Positions 24,402 through 33,126 of a stretch of 58,048 nucleotides of DNA are shown here, in pieces. Source of the stretch: Candidatus Gastranaerophilales bacterium (GTDB taxonomy: Bacteria; Cyanobacteriota; Vampirovibrionia; Gastranaerophilales; Gastranaerophilaceae); the NCBI GenBank assembly GCA_947584965.1, contig CANPWQ010000006.1, positions 1 to 58,048 of the forward strand. Reading direction: 5' to 3'. The first letter of the stretch is position 1, and the number at the start of each line of letters is the position of its first letter. The position numbers and the translations under genes are program-made. The notes beneath the pieces are model-generated. The model ran no database searches and was not told the origin of the DNA. It saw only the letters and a program-made list of their open reading frames with translations.

Positions 24402-25781
24402 TTGAACATGCCGGATATAAAATTACCCAAATATATTATTTCTAAAACTTATCATATTACCGACAATAATTTGTCATACAGTTTTATAGCAGATGAAAAA
24501 AATAGCATTGAATATCCGCTTAAAGGCAAATTATCCGATCTTTGGGAATTTATTGTTAATTCTAAAGATTATGACTTAATCTGCAAGTTTGCCATTAATA
24601 ATAAACTCGACAACATTCTTGATGATTTTTTGTTTCAGTTAAAACAAAAAAAATTAATTTGTACTGACTTAAATTTTCTCTCAGAAAATTCTGTTAATTT
24701 ACTTCCCGCTATTTATTTTAACAGTGAAAATTACTCTTATTATATTAATTATAAAAATAATTTTTTACTCAAATATAAATTTATTGAAAATTTGTACCTT
24801 GTTTTAAACTATAGATGTAACCTTAATTGCAGACATTGTTGTAATCCTAAAAATATGGATCAATTTTTTATTTCCTTTGAACAGGCTAAAAAAATTATTG
24901 ATGAGGCAGTTGAACTTGGAGTAAGCGAAATTTTAGTTACCGGCGGAGAATGTACTTTAAATAAGGATTTTTTAAATATTGTTAAGTACATTAAAAGTAA
25001 ATATTTAAGATTAGTCATTTTTTCTAACGGGCAAAATTTTTATGATAATGAAGATTTATTTAACTCTATTGTTGATATTTATCCCTCTCTTATTCAATTT
25101 TCATTATACAGCACAAATCCGCAAGTTCACGATAATATGACAAGGGTTTCAGGCTCTCATCATAAAACTTTATCGGTTTTAAAAAAGTTTAAACAAGCAG
25201 GTATAAATGTCGGTATACTAAGTTTTCAATCCACATACAATAAAAACAGTTATCAAGATTTAAATACATTGGCAGAGTCCTTAGATGTAGGTTATATTGA
25301 TGTCTGTTGCTTCATTTACAATAAAAACAACAATAATCTTGATGCGGCACTTTCTGAAGAGGATATGGTTAAGTATTATACCCGACGCTATCCAACTTCA
25401 TTGGATTTAGAACATAAATACAAAAAATTCAAAAAATCAGATAAAAAAATCTGCAAAGCAGGGTATAATTTAATCAGCGTGGAACCTGATTTAAGTATTA
25501 CACCATGTATGTACTCTAAATATTCTTTTGGGAACTTGAAAAATATAACTCTAAAATATGTTAAAGAAAATATTCTACCTGAATTTCAAAAATTATATAC
25601 TACAGAAAATTTAAAAGAGTGCTTTAAATATGATTATTGTAAATATTGTTCTTACTGTTTAGTAAATGTTATGTTAAACAGTGAGTTTTTAAAAAAATCA
25701 GAAATGCTATGCCGTAATGCAAGAGCCGTTCAAAAAACTTTTTTATTACATCAACAAAATAAACCCTGTATTCCTCAATAA
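24402..25781 (+). CDS. Radical SAM/SPASM peptide maturase 2 with PqqD-like N-terminus
   Basis: 459 residues from a TTG (24402) with AAGG 7 bases upstream, or 457 from the ATG at 24408. The first ~47 residues differ from maturase 1 (PDIKLPKYIISKTYH versus IIPNYICTKVYN), so leader recognition may differ. The core CNLNCRHC and SPASM Cys (ICKAG, TPCMYSK, ECFKYDYCKYCSYC, MLCRNAR) are kept. A short segment around 25250-25310 (YQDLNTLAESLDVGYIDVCC) also differs from copy 1. It has its own promoter P2 but no precursor of its own nearby, so it may act on the same peptide or on one encoded elsewhere. Confidence 0.87.
   Translation: MNMPDIKLPKYIISKTYHITDNNLSYSFIADEKNSIEYPLKGKLSDLWEFIVNSKDYDLICKFAINNKLDNILDDFLFQLKQKKLICTDLNFLSENSVNLLPAIYFNSENYSYYINYKNNFLLKYKFIENLYLVLNYRCNLNCRHCCNPKNMDQFFISFEQAKKIIDEAVELGVSEILVTGGECTLNKDFLNIVKYIKSKYLRLVIFSNGQNFYDNEDLFNSIVDIYPSLIQFSLYSTNPQVHDNMTRVSGSHHKTLSVLKKFKQAGINVGILSFQSTYNKNSYQDLNTLAESLDVGYIDVCCFIYNKNNNNLDAALSEEDMVKYYTRRYPTSLDLEHKYKKFKKSDKKICKAGYNLISVEPDLSITPCMYSKYSFGNLKNITLKYVKENILPEFQKLYTTENLKECFKYDYCKYCSYCLVNVMLNSEFLKKSEMLCRNARAVQKTFLLHQQNKPCIPQ
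24543..25217 (+). repeat. 675-bp block identical to 23088-23762 (copy 2)
   Basis: Second copy of the duplicated maturase core. Lack of even silent differences implies very recent duplication or gene conversion, while the diverged ends show the two genes are older paralogues. Confidence 0.9.
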
Positions 25782-25872
25782 AATTGATATTTTACTTCAA
25801 ACACATTTTAAATGTTGTATTCAAAAGAATAGAATTCTGCTGCATAGTTTCAACATTCCCTAAACTTGTACA

Positions 25873-25899
25873 ATATTTTTTTTGAAAGTGAATAATTAT
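25873..25899. repeat. Right direct repeat flanking the ATP-grasp/RiPP cassette
   Basis: 27 bp: ATA, eight Ts, then GAAAGTGAATAATTAT, matching 21633-21658 apart from one T. It also supplies a TTGAAA -35-like element to the rightward solute-binding gene (TATGAT 18 bp later). Confidence 0.75.
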
Positions 25900-25938
25900 T
25901 CAAAATATGATATTGTTGTGAATAACAAGGGAAAAATA

Positions 25939-26721
25939 ATGAAAAAAATTATAACATTATTAATGCTCGCGGTGATATTATTCACAGGCTGCAGCAAAAA
26001 AGAGACAATAAGCAGATACGATGAAATAATAAAAAGAGACGTATTAATTGTAGGAGTTAAGACTGATTCAAAACCGTTTGGATACATCAGCTCTGTTACA
26101 AACAGCCCCGAGGGATTTGATATTGATGTTGCCAGATATATAGCTCAAGACATTTTAGGTAGTGAGCGTAAAATAAAGTTTGTAAGCGTAACTCCCAACA
26201 CAAAAATTGAAGCATTAACCTCGGGAGAAGTTGATTTAATAATAGCTACAATGTCAATAACCCCACAAAGAGCGCTGCTTATTGACTTTTCACTGCCATA
26301 TTATATTGCGGGGCAAAGCGCTTTGGTAAAAGAAGACAGTAATATACATACTTTTTCAGACTTAAAAGATAAAACAACAATAGTAGTTCTGGGTTCAACC
26401 GCAGAAAGGAATATAAGAAGAATTATTCCCATGGCAAAAATCATCGGATACAAAAATTATGAAGAAGCATTTAACGCTTTTTTAAACGGCGAAGCCGACG
26501 CAATAAGCACTGATGATACAATACTTTCGGGGTTTCTTCTTGACCATAAAGGGTATAGAATGTTAAAAAATAAAATTACAAAAGAAGCCTATGCCGTTGG
26601 CATTCGCAAAAGCGATGATGATAATGATGATAAATTAAAAAGAAATGTTAATGTAATTATAACCAGAATGCAAAAAGACGGAACTTTAAAAGACCTCAAA
26701 AATAAATGGCATCTTAAATAA
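25939..26721 (+). CDS. Amino-acid-type ABC transporter substrate-binding lipoprotein
   Basis: 260 residues from the ATG at 25939, with AAGGG upstream; an in-frame start 57 bp earlier would bury the signal peptide. Lipoprotein signal MKKIITLLMLAVILFTGC with Cys 18 as lipidation site. SBP family 3 features: LIVGVKTDSKPFGY, EGFDIDVARYIAQDIL, EVDLIIATMSITPQRA, IDFSLPYY, GEADAISTD. Binds a polar amino acid or similar solute in the periplasm. No permease or ATPase gene is adjacent, so it must share a transporter encoded elsewhere. Its stop abuts the stop of the convergent gene. Confidence 0.9.
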   Translation: MKKIITLLMLAVILFTGCSKKETISRYDEIIKRDVLIVGVKTDSKPFGYISSVTNSPEGFDIDVARYIAQDILGSERKIKFVSVTPNTKIEALTSGEVDLIIATMSITPQRALLIDFSLPYYIAGQSALVKEDSNIHTFSDLKDKTTIVVLGSTAERNIRRIIPMAKIIGYKNYEEAFNAFLNGEADAISTDDTILSGFLLDHKGYRMLKNKITKEAYAVGIRKSDDDNDDKLKRNVNVIITRMQKDGTLKDLKNKWHLK

Positions 26722-27624
26722 CTAAAAATCAATCCCGCACTCGGCGATAACGTCGATGAACTCTGATGAAAGCACTTTAGCAAATACTTTCGGATCAATC
26801 TGCGTTGCAATAAGTGCAAGCACATCTTGTTGTAAATCTTCAAACATGGGCATTAATTCTTTTGTTTCAAGCTCAGATAATGCTTTTAAAATCTCACCTT
26901 TTTCCATTTTTGAAAACGGAAACACTAAAGCCTCGGGATTAAACTCTTGCATTAAATCGGGTCTTTTATTCAATATTCCGTATATTATTTGTTCTTTTCC
27001 CTCACGCTCAAAGCTCAATATAGATTCCATAAACTTTCTATCCCCCATTGAGGCAAGATTTTTCATTATGGACTTTTTATCATCATAACAAGGTTGACCT
27101 GTCATATTCTCCATCATTTTTTGCATTTGAGCTTCATCAACTTCTTCAAGCGATTTCATTATTAAATCTCTATCAATTTTATCGGAGGTTAAAAACTCGT
27201 CTAAGAAGTCTTCGGGTATAATTTGCAGGAACTTTTCAGTGTCCATATTTTTCATAACGAGCTTAGACAGAGTCTCCGTTGGAAGCTCCAGCATTAATTT
27301 TAAAAGCCCCTCTTGGGTAAATATACTAAGCCCCAAAACAAGCTGCTCGGGTTCAAGCATTCCGATAAACTTTGTTAAATCGTCTTTATTCATATTTATA
27401 AGAATTAGATATCTGTTTTTCGGATTAATCAGCTGAAAAGCCTTAACAAGTTTTGTCGGATCACTTGTAATTTGAGTAAGAAAATCAGCCGCCGCTCTGT
27501 TCCCGCTCTCGGCTTCAATTTCCATGATTTCGGTGATACTTTTATTGCGGTACTGCTGAAGTTTATCAACACCGATATTAAAGTATCTGTTTAAATACAA
27601 TAAGTCTAAATCTAAACTAATCAT
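26722..27624 (-). CDS. Helical-repeat hypothetical protein (MgtE-N/FliG-like solenoid?)
   Basis: 300 residues, no signal peptide or membrane segment. Repeated helical units of ~25-30 residues of the form 'L..L....L...L..M/L' (LTKFIGMLEPEQLVLGLSI, LLKLMLELPTETLSKLVM, EILKALSELETKELMPMF) resemble the armadillo-like superhelix of the MgtE N-terminal or FliG domains, but no catalytic motif is seen. Cytosolic scaffold or regulator is a guess. The stop codons of this gene and the convergent solute-binding gene touch at 26721/26722. Confidence 0.65.
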   Translation of the reverse strand: MISLDLDLLYLNRYFNIGVDKLQQYRNKSITEIMEIEAESGNRAAADFLTQITSDPTKLVKAFQLINPKNRYLILINMNKDDLTKFIGMLEPEQLVLGLSIFTQEGLLKLMLELPTETLSKLVMKNMDTEKFLQIIPEDFLDEFLTSDKIDRDLIMKSLEEVDEAQMQKMMENMTGQPCYDDKKSIMKNLASMGDRKFMESILSFEREGKEQIIYGILNKRPDLMQEFNPEALVFPFSKMEKGEILKALSELETKELMPMFEDLQQDVLALIATQIDPKVFAKVLSSEFIDVIAECGIDF

Positions 27625-27749
27625 ATCTGCCTATATCTTCGTTATATTTATATAAAGTTTTTTTTACCAAATAAATTGTATAAAATCATTCAATTGTTAT
27701 AAAATTTTACATTATTTTTTAATTATTTTATAATATTATCGGGTAGATT

Positions 27750-28340
27750 ATGAAAAAAATATTTTTAATTTTAACTTTATTTTTGTTCTTTGTTCAATGC
27801 AATTCCTGCTTTGGCGAGCAAAGTTTTGAAGAAAAGAAAAAAGAAATCATTGCACTATACAACTCTAATAACCTTGAAGAAGCGTATAAAATGAGCTCTG
27901 CCATTACCGAGGACAAAAGAGATTATGAAATTTGGTATCTGCTGGGTAATATGTCACAGGATTTCGGCAATGAAGAAAATGCTATTTTTTTCTTTCAAAA
28001 ATCCATATTGTTAAAACCCGAATTTGATAAGGCTCATTATAATTTAGCCAATATTTATTTAAAAGAAAAAAAATATAACAGCGCCATTAACGAATACAAA
28101 CTTGCAATTAAACACAAAAAAGATTTTGCCTATTATTATTATAATTTAGGCTGTGCGTATCTGGGGTTAAAAGATTATAAATCAGCAAAAAACGAGTTTG
28201 AAAAAGCAATAAAATTAAAATCTAATGAAGCAAATTTTTATTATAATTTAGCTTTCGCTCTAAAACAGTTAAAAAAAGATAAAGAAGCTAAAACGGCACT
28301 TGAAACATATAACAAATTGAAAGAAACAGACGGGATATAA
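27750..28340 (+). CDS. Exported TPR protein
   Basis: 196 residues. Signal peptide MKKIFLILTLFLFFVQCNSCFG, then about four TPR units (~45-180; for example ENAIFFFQKSILLKPEFDKAHYNLANIYL). A Cys at ~17 or ~20 lies in a weak lipobox context, so it may be a lipoprotein. One base separates its stop from the ruvA start, so they are co-transcribed, though no functional tie is obvious. Confidence 0.8.
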   Translation: MKKIFLILTLFLFFVQCNSCFGEQSFEEKKKEIIALYNSNNLEEAYKMSSAITEDKRDYEIWYLLGNMSQDFGNEENAIFFFQKSILLKPEFDKAHYNLANIYLKEKKYNSAINEYKLAIKHKKDFAYYYYNLGCAYLGLKDYKSAKNEFEKAIKLKSNEANFYYNLAFALKQLKKDKEAKTALETYNKLKETDGI

Positions 28341-28341
28341 A

Positions 28342-28971
28342 ATGTACGATTATTTAAAAGGGACATTAGCGTCAAAACAAATAAACTCATACCGCGGAGC
28401 TTATGTGGTGATAGAAGTTAATAATATAGGCTATCTGGTGCATACTGGGAGAAGAACGGTTGAAAAGATACCTGACGGCGAAGTTAAAGTTTATGTATCC
28501 CTAAGCCATAAAGAAGACTCCATGAGTTTAACAGGGTTTTTAACAAAAGAAGAAAGAGATATATTTAACATACTGCAAAGCGTTTCGGGGATAGGAGTAA
28601 AACTTGCGTTATTAATTTTAGATGAATTTTCAATATCAGAGCTTATAGATATAATGATACGCGAGGATTTTAAAGAATTATCAAGAGCAAAAGGAGTCGG
28701 AGCTAAGGTTGCGCAAAAAATTATTCTTGAGCTGAAAGATAAATTAATTAATTGGGCAAATGTAACCCCTGTTGATGTTGCTGATATAGAAACTTCAAAA
28801 GAAATTAATTCCGATTCAATAGTTGAAGTTCAAAGCGTTTTAATCTCGCTGGGGTATAGCGTAAATGAAGCAAAAAATGCTATAAAAGAAGTATTAAATT
28901 ACAAAAAAGATTGTACAAAGACTGAAGATATCTTAAAATATTCGCTTGAATATTTATCAAAGTTAGCGTAA
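28342..28971 (+). CDS. ruvA: Holliday junction branch migration protein RuvA
   Basis: 209 residues. N-terminal OB fold (MYDYLKGTLASKQ ... VVIEVNNIGYLVH), tandem helix-hairpin-helix motifs (SVSGIGVKLALLIL; RAKGVGAKVAQKIILELKDKL) that hold the junction, and a C-terminal RuvB-binding domain (VEVQSVLISLGYSVNEAKNAI). Complete. No ruvB or ruvC adjacent. Confidence 0.95.
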   Translation: MYDYLKGTLASKQINSYRGAYVVIEVNNIGYLVHTGRRTVEKIPDGEVKVYVSLSHKEDSMSLTGFLTKEERDIFNILQSVSGIGVKLALLILDEFSISELIDIMIREDFKELSRAKGVGAKVAQKIILELKDKLINWANVTPVDVADIETSKEINSDSIVEVQSVLISLGYSVNEAKNAIKEVLNYKKDCTKTEDILKYSLEYLSKLA

Positions 28972-28983
28972 AAGAGGCAGATT

Positions 28984-30432
28984 ATGAAAATATTATATGC
29001 GGCATTTGAATTAGCACCGTTTACCAAAGTCGGAGGACTTGCCGATGTTATGGGTTCTCTGCCGAAGCATATCGAGGATAAAGATACTCAAATTGCAATA
29101 TTTACTCCGCTAATCGGAAGTATAGATAAAGAAAAATACGGTATAAAAGAGCTTGAAAATTCAAGATTACAATTGCGCTTTGGTTATGCGGAATATGTTT
29201 TTACTCTTTCAATGTGCAAGCTCCCTCATACCGATATTAACGTATTTTTTATAGATAATCCCAAGTTTTATTCCTGCTTTAACTGCGTATACCCGCAAGG
29301 CATAGACAGCTGGTATGAGCAGGAAAGATTTATTTGTTTTTCTAAAGCCGTCTTAGAATATGCAAGAGCTCTAAATTTTAAACCCGATATAATTCATTGC
29401 AACGACTGGCACACGGCAATGATACCCGTTTGGTTAAAAACCTCATATAAAAATGATGATTTTTATAAAAATACAAAAACAGTATTTTCCATTCACAATT
29501 TGGCATATCAGGGCAGGTATTTCCCTGAAATTCTTGACTTTGCAGGTATCAGCAGAGATGAAGTATATCATCAGAACGGGCTTGAGGATTGGGGAAATCT
29601 TGATTGGATGAAAGGCGCAATTAATTATTCCGATAAAATAATTGCGGTATCACCCAAATATTCACAGGAAATCTTAACTTACGACTACGGCGAGGGTATG
29701 GATTGGACATTAAGAAACAATCAATACAAGTTAGCGGGAATTTTAAACGGTATAGATTACGACGAATTTAACCCGAAAACAGACAAATTAATTAATTATA
29801 ATTATGATATTAAAAATTTAAAAAACAAAGAAAAATGCAAACAGGATATTTTAAAAGAATATTGGCTCGAATATAAAAAAGACCGCCCCTTAATTGCAAT
29901 AATATCAAGGCTTGTTGAACAAAAAGGATTTGATTTATTAAAAGCCGTTGAAAATGAATTAAGAGAGCTTGAAGCGGATATAATTGTTTTAGGCACGGGT
30001 GAAAAGCGCTACGAGGACTTTTTCGTTTGGTTAAGCTACAATTCAAAAAACATCCGCGCAAAAATAGAATACCGCGCAGACCTCTGCAATAAAATATATG
30101 CGGGAGCAGATATGTTTTTAATGCCGTCAAAGTTTGAACCTTGCGGATTATCTCAATTAATAGCAATGGAATACGGAACAATTCCGATAGTAAGAGCAAC
30201 AGGCGGGCTTGATGATACGGTACAAGCATACCCTAATGAAAATGCTGACGGATTTAAATTCTATAATTACAATGCTCATGAAATGCTCGGCACAATAGGC
30301 TATGCAATAAACACTTATAAAAACAAAAAAGAGTGGCAAAATCTTATTAAAAATGCGATGAGTGCTGATTTTTCATGGAATAAAAGCGCGAAGAAATATA
30401 AAGAAGTTTATAAATCACTGATAAACAATTAG
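28984..30432 (+). CDS. glgA: Glycogen synthase (ADP-glucose type, GT5)
   Basis: 482 residues. Transfers glucose from ADP-glucose to alpha-1,4-glucan. N-terminal FELAPFTKVGGLADVMGSLPK with the K-x-G-G-L nucleotide-sugar loop; HCNDWHTAMIPVWLK; C-terminal GT-B half with ISRLVEQKGFDLL and PSKFEPCGLSQLIAMEYGTIPIVRATGGLDDTV. Length is typical (~480). AGAGGCAG lies 12 bp before the ATG. Twelve bp follow ruvA. Its end overlaps the convergent UDG gene by 4 bp. No glgB/C/P in the window. Confidence 0.95.
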   Translation: MKILYAAFELAPFTKVGGLADVMGSLPKHIEDKDTQIAIFTPLIGSIDKEKYGIKELENSRLQLRFGYAEYVFTLSMCKLPHTDINVFFIDNPKFYSCFNCVYPQGIDSWYEQERFICFSKAVLEYARALNFKPDIIHCNDWHTAMIPVWLKTSYKNDDFYKNTKTVFSIHNLAYQGRYFPEILDFAGISRDEVYHQNGLEDWGNLDWMKGAINYSDKIIAVSPKYSQEILTYDYGEGMDWTLRNNQYKLAGILNGIDYDEFNPKTDKLINYNYDIKNLKNKEKCKQDILKEYWLEYKKDRPLIAIISRLVEQKGFDLLKAVENELRELEADIIVLGTGEKRYEDFFVWLSYNSKNIRAKIEYRADLCNKIYAGADMFLMPSKFEPCGLSQLIAMEYGTIPIVRATGGLDDTVQAYPNENADGFKFYNYNAHEMLGTIGYAINTYKNKKEWQNLIKNAMSADFSWNKSAKKYKEVYKSLINN

Positions 30433-31007
30433 TTTAATTCATCATAAGCTCTTTTAATTTCTTTAATATCCTGCCACATAAGCCACTTAGGACTACCCTT
30501 TTCACGTGAAGCATTTCTTAACAGGTACGACGGATGAAAAATAGGCATCATTTTTGAGCCGTAAGGGCCGTCAAACCACTGACCGCGAACTTTTGTTATT
30601 CCGCCTTTATCAGGCAAAAAAGTATTTAAAGCAACTCTTCCGCAAATTAATATAATTTTAGGCTTTAAAATATCAAGCTGTGCGTCCAGATACTCTTTGC
30701 AGGCAGATTTTTCTTCCGGCAAAGGGTCGCGGTTTTCGGGCGGTCTGCATTTTATTGTATTACATATATAAACATCTTTTTCTCTCGAAAGTCCTACACA
30801 ATCAAAAATTTTATCCAACAGCTGACCGGCTTTACCAACAAACGGCTCACCTTTTTGATCTTCCCAATACCCGGGAGCTTCACCCACTAATACCAGCTTG
30901 CTGTTTGGATTACCCGATGAAAAAACAATGTTCGTTCTTGTCTTACACAGCGAACATTTTTCACAAGTTAAACATTTTTGTTTTATTAATTCCAATTCTT
31001 CCTGCAT
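30429..31007 (-). CDS. Family 4 uracil-DNA glycosylase (4Fe-4S)
   Basis: 192 residues from the ATG at 31005-31007 (MQEELELIKQ); a start at 31031 would add MFLCYYNF, which is atypical. Removes uracil from DNA. Cys ligands in CLTCEKCSLC and later CNTIKC and LICG; catalytic region VGEAPGYWEDQKGEPFVGKAGQLLD; FHPSYLLRN near the C-terminus. A TATAAT sits only 5 bp before the short start, so transcription may begin at or inside the start codon region; no ribosome-binding site is visible. Confidence 0.92.
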   Translation of the reverse strand: MQEELELIKQKCLTCEKCSLCKTRTNIVFSSGNPNSKLVLVGEAPGYWEDQKGEPFVGKAGQLLDKIFDCVGLSREKDVYICNTIKCRPPENRDPLPEEKSACKEYLDAQLDILKPKIILICGRVALNTFLPDKGGITKVRGQWFDGPYGSKMMPIFHPSYLLRNASREKGSPKWLMWQDIKEIKRAYDELN

Positions 31008-31096
31008 AAAATTATAATAACACAGGAACAAATATATTGTATTTTAATCTTATTTTTTGCAGTATAATTTAGAGGAAAGAATAAGGGTAGATTATT

Positions 31097-31912
31097 ATGT
31101 GGAATTATTCAGAAACAGTTATGGATCATTACAGAAACCCAAGGAATGCGGGTTCAATAGAAAATGCCGATGCAATAGGCGAAGCAGGTTCGCTCTCTTG
31201 CGGAGATATGCTTAAACTATATTTAAAAGTTGATAAGAACGGAATTATAACGGATGCAAAATTTCAAACATTCGGATGCGGAAGCGCTGTCGCAAGCTCC
31301 AGTATAATGACCGAAATGATTATAGGGAAACACATTGATGAGGCACGTAAACTCACTAATAAGCAAATAGCGGAAGCTCTTGGCGGACTGCCGCCCGAAA
31401 AAATGCACTGCTCCGTTATGGGGCATGAAGCTCTTGAAGCAGCTATTGCTAACTATTATCACGAAGATGTTAAGGCAAATAGCGATGAAGAAATCGTTTG
31501 TCAGTGTTTCGACATTTCAAAATCATTCTTGGAAAATGAAATAAAAGCAAATAACTTAAAAACGGTTGACGAAGTTACCAACTATACTAAAGCAGGAGGT
31601 GCTTGCGGTAAATGCAGAGGAAAAATTCAAGAAATACTTAATGCCGTTAACAATAATCCTCAAGAAGCCCCGAAATTAACAAAAACTCAAATGATTATTA
31701 AAATTAATAATATCATTGAAAAATATATTTCGCCCGAATTAAGGAAAGACGGCGGGGATATTGAATTAATTGATGTTGATGAAAATGAAATAAAAGTTAA
31801 ATTAACAGGCAGATGCCAATCTTGCAGCAGCGCAAATTTAACTCTTACTCATTTCGTTGAGGCAATGCTAAAAGAACATATTAATGAGAATATTAAAATT
31901 ATTCAGGTGTAA
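31097..31912 (+). CDS. nifU: Fe-S cluster scaffold NifU (three-domain form)
   Basis: 271 residues. IscU-like domain (Cys in SLSCGDML, FGCGSAVASSS and MHCSVMG), central [2Fe-2S] domain (CQCFDISKSFLENEIK ... AGGACGKCRG) and C-terminal Nfu domain (RKDGGDIELIDV, CQSCSS). Builds Fe-S clusters with NifS 3 bp downstream. No nitrogenase genes are visible, so this is probably the general-purpose NIF-type assembly system, as in Epsilonproteobacteria. Confidence 0.94.
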   Translation: MWNYSETVMDHYRNPRNAGSIENADAIGEAGSLSCGDMLKLYLKVDKNGIITDAKFQTFGCGSAVASSSIMTEMIIGKHIDEARKLTNKQIAEALGGLPPEKMHCSVMGHEALEAAIANYYHEDVKANSDEEIVCQCFDISKSFLENEIKANNLKTVDEVTNYTKAGGACGKCRGKIQEILNAVNNNPQEAPKLTKTQMIIKINNIIEKYISPELRKDGGDIELIDVDENEIKVKLTGRCQSCSSANLTLTHFVEAMLKEHINENIKIIQV

Positions 31913-31915
31913 AAG

Positions 31916-33124
31916 ATGACAGATAAAAAACTTATATATTTAGATAATAACGCAACAACAAAAGTCGATGAAAAAGTATTGGAAGTTATGCTTCCGTATT
32001 TTTCACGGTATTACGGAAATCCGTCCAGCATATATGAGTTCGGCGGTAAAAATCAACGCGCAATTAAAGAAGCTCGCGAAACAATAAAAGACTTCTTTGG
32101 CGCTCGCAGCTCTAAAGAAATATTTTTTACCGCTTCGGGCAGTGAAAGCGCCAATATGGCTATAAGAGGTATCCTCAATGCAGATAAATCCAAAAATCAT
32201 TTAATTACAACAAAAGTTGAGCATGCCTGTGTATTAAACCTTTACAAACAACTGGAGAAAGAGGGATATAATGTAACATATATCGGCGTAAATTCAGTCG
32301 GAGAATTAAATACCGAAGAACTTTATGCGGCAGTTAATGAAAAAACGGCACTGGTATCGTGCATGTATGCGAATAACGAAACAGGAATAATTTTCCCTGT
32401 TGAAGAAATTGCCCAAAAAGTAAAATCAATTAATAAAGATACAAAAGTATATGTAGACGCCGTTCAAGCCGCTGGGAAAATAAAACTTAATGTACAAAAT
32501 ACAGATATCGATATGATGGGAATTTCGGGGCATAAATTCCATGCTCCAAAGGGAATTGGTTCATTATACGTAAAATCTTCCGTACTGTTATCGCCTTTAG
32601 TTATAGGGGGACATCAGGAAAACGGAAAAAGAGCCGGAACTGAAAACGTACCATACATAATAGGGCTGGCAAAAGCTGCAGAATTAGCACAGGACGCTCT
32701 GCCTTACGAAGCTACAAAAGTAAAAGAATTAAGAGATAAACTTGAAAAGGGAATTTTATCTAAAATATATAACGCAAGATTAAATTCATCCGCATATAAC
32801 AGAGTTCCAAACACAACAAATATAGGTTTTGAGTACATAGAGGGAGAATTAATCCTGTTAAATTTAGATGATATAGGTATTTGCGCAAGTTCTGGAAGCG
32901 CCTGCACTTCGGGAAGTTTAGACCCGAGCCACGTATTAAAAGCAATGGGAGTACCTTTTACCGCACTGCATGGTTCAATCAGATTCAGTCTCAGCCGTTA
33001 TACGACTGAAGAAGAAATAAATTATACAATTGAAAAAATGCCTGAAGTTGTTAACAAATTAACCGCACTTTCACCGTTCCAAAAGGAATTGAAAGAACTT
33101 AAAGAACGTAAGGGCATTGTTTAA
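31916..33124 (+). CDS. nifS: Cysteine desulfurase NifS/IscS
   Basis: 402 residues. PLP enzyme that supplies sulfur from cysteine. Seen: YLDNNATTKVDEKVLE, YGNPSS, SGSESANMAIRG, DAVQAAGK, the PLP lysine in GISGHKFHAPKG, and the sulfur-carrying Cys loop SSGSACTSGS. Partner of the upstream NifU. Confidence 0.95.
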   Translation: MTDKKLIYLDNNATTKVDEKVLEVMLPYFSRYYGNPSSIYEFGGKNQRAIKEARETIKDFFGARSSKEIFFTASGSESANMAIRGILNADKSKNHLITTKVEHACVLNLYKQLEKEGYNVTYIGVNSVGELNTEELYAAVNEKTALVSCMYANNETGIIFPVEEIAQKVKSINKDTKVYVDAVQAAGKIKLNVQNTDIDMMGISGHKFHAPKGIGSLYVKSSVLLSPLVIGGHQENGKRAGTENVPYIIGLAKAAELAQDALPYEATKVKELRDKLEKGILSKIYNARLNSSAYNRVPNTTNIGFEYIEGELILLNLDDIGICASSGSACTSGSLDPSHVLKAMGVPFTALHGSIRFSLSRYTTEEEINYTIEKMPEVVNKLTALSPFQKELKELKERKGIV

Positions 33125-33126
33125 AT

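Noticed and set aside
25782-25938. Possible second RiPP precursor after maturase 2
   Set aside because: Read in all frames: only ORFs of a few codons with stops; nothing like the first precursor.
31097-33124. Nitrogen-fixation locus from nifU-nifS
   Set aside because: No nitrogenase or cofactor genes nearby; NIF-type scaffolds serve general Fe-S assembly in several lineages.
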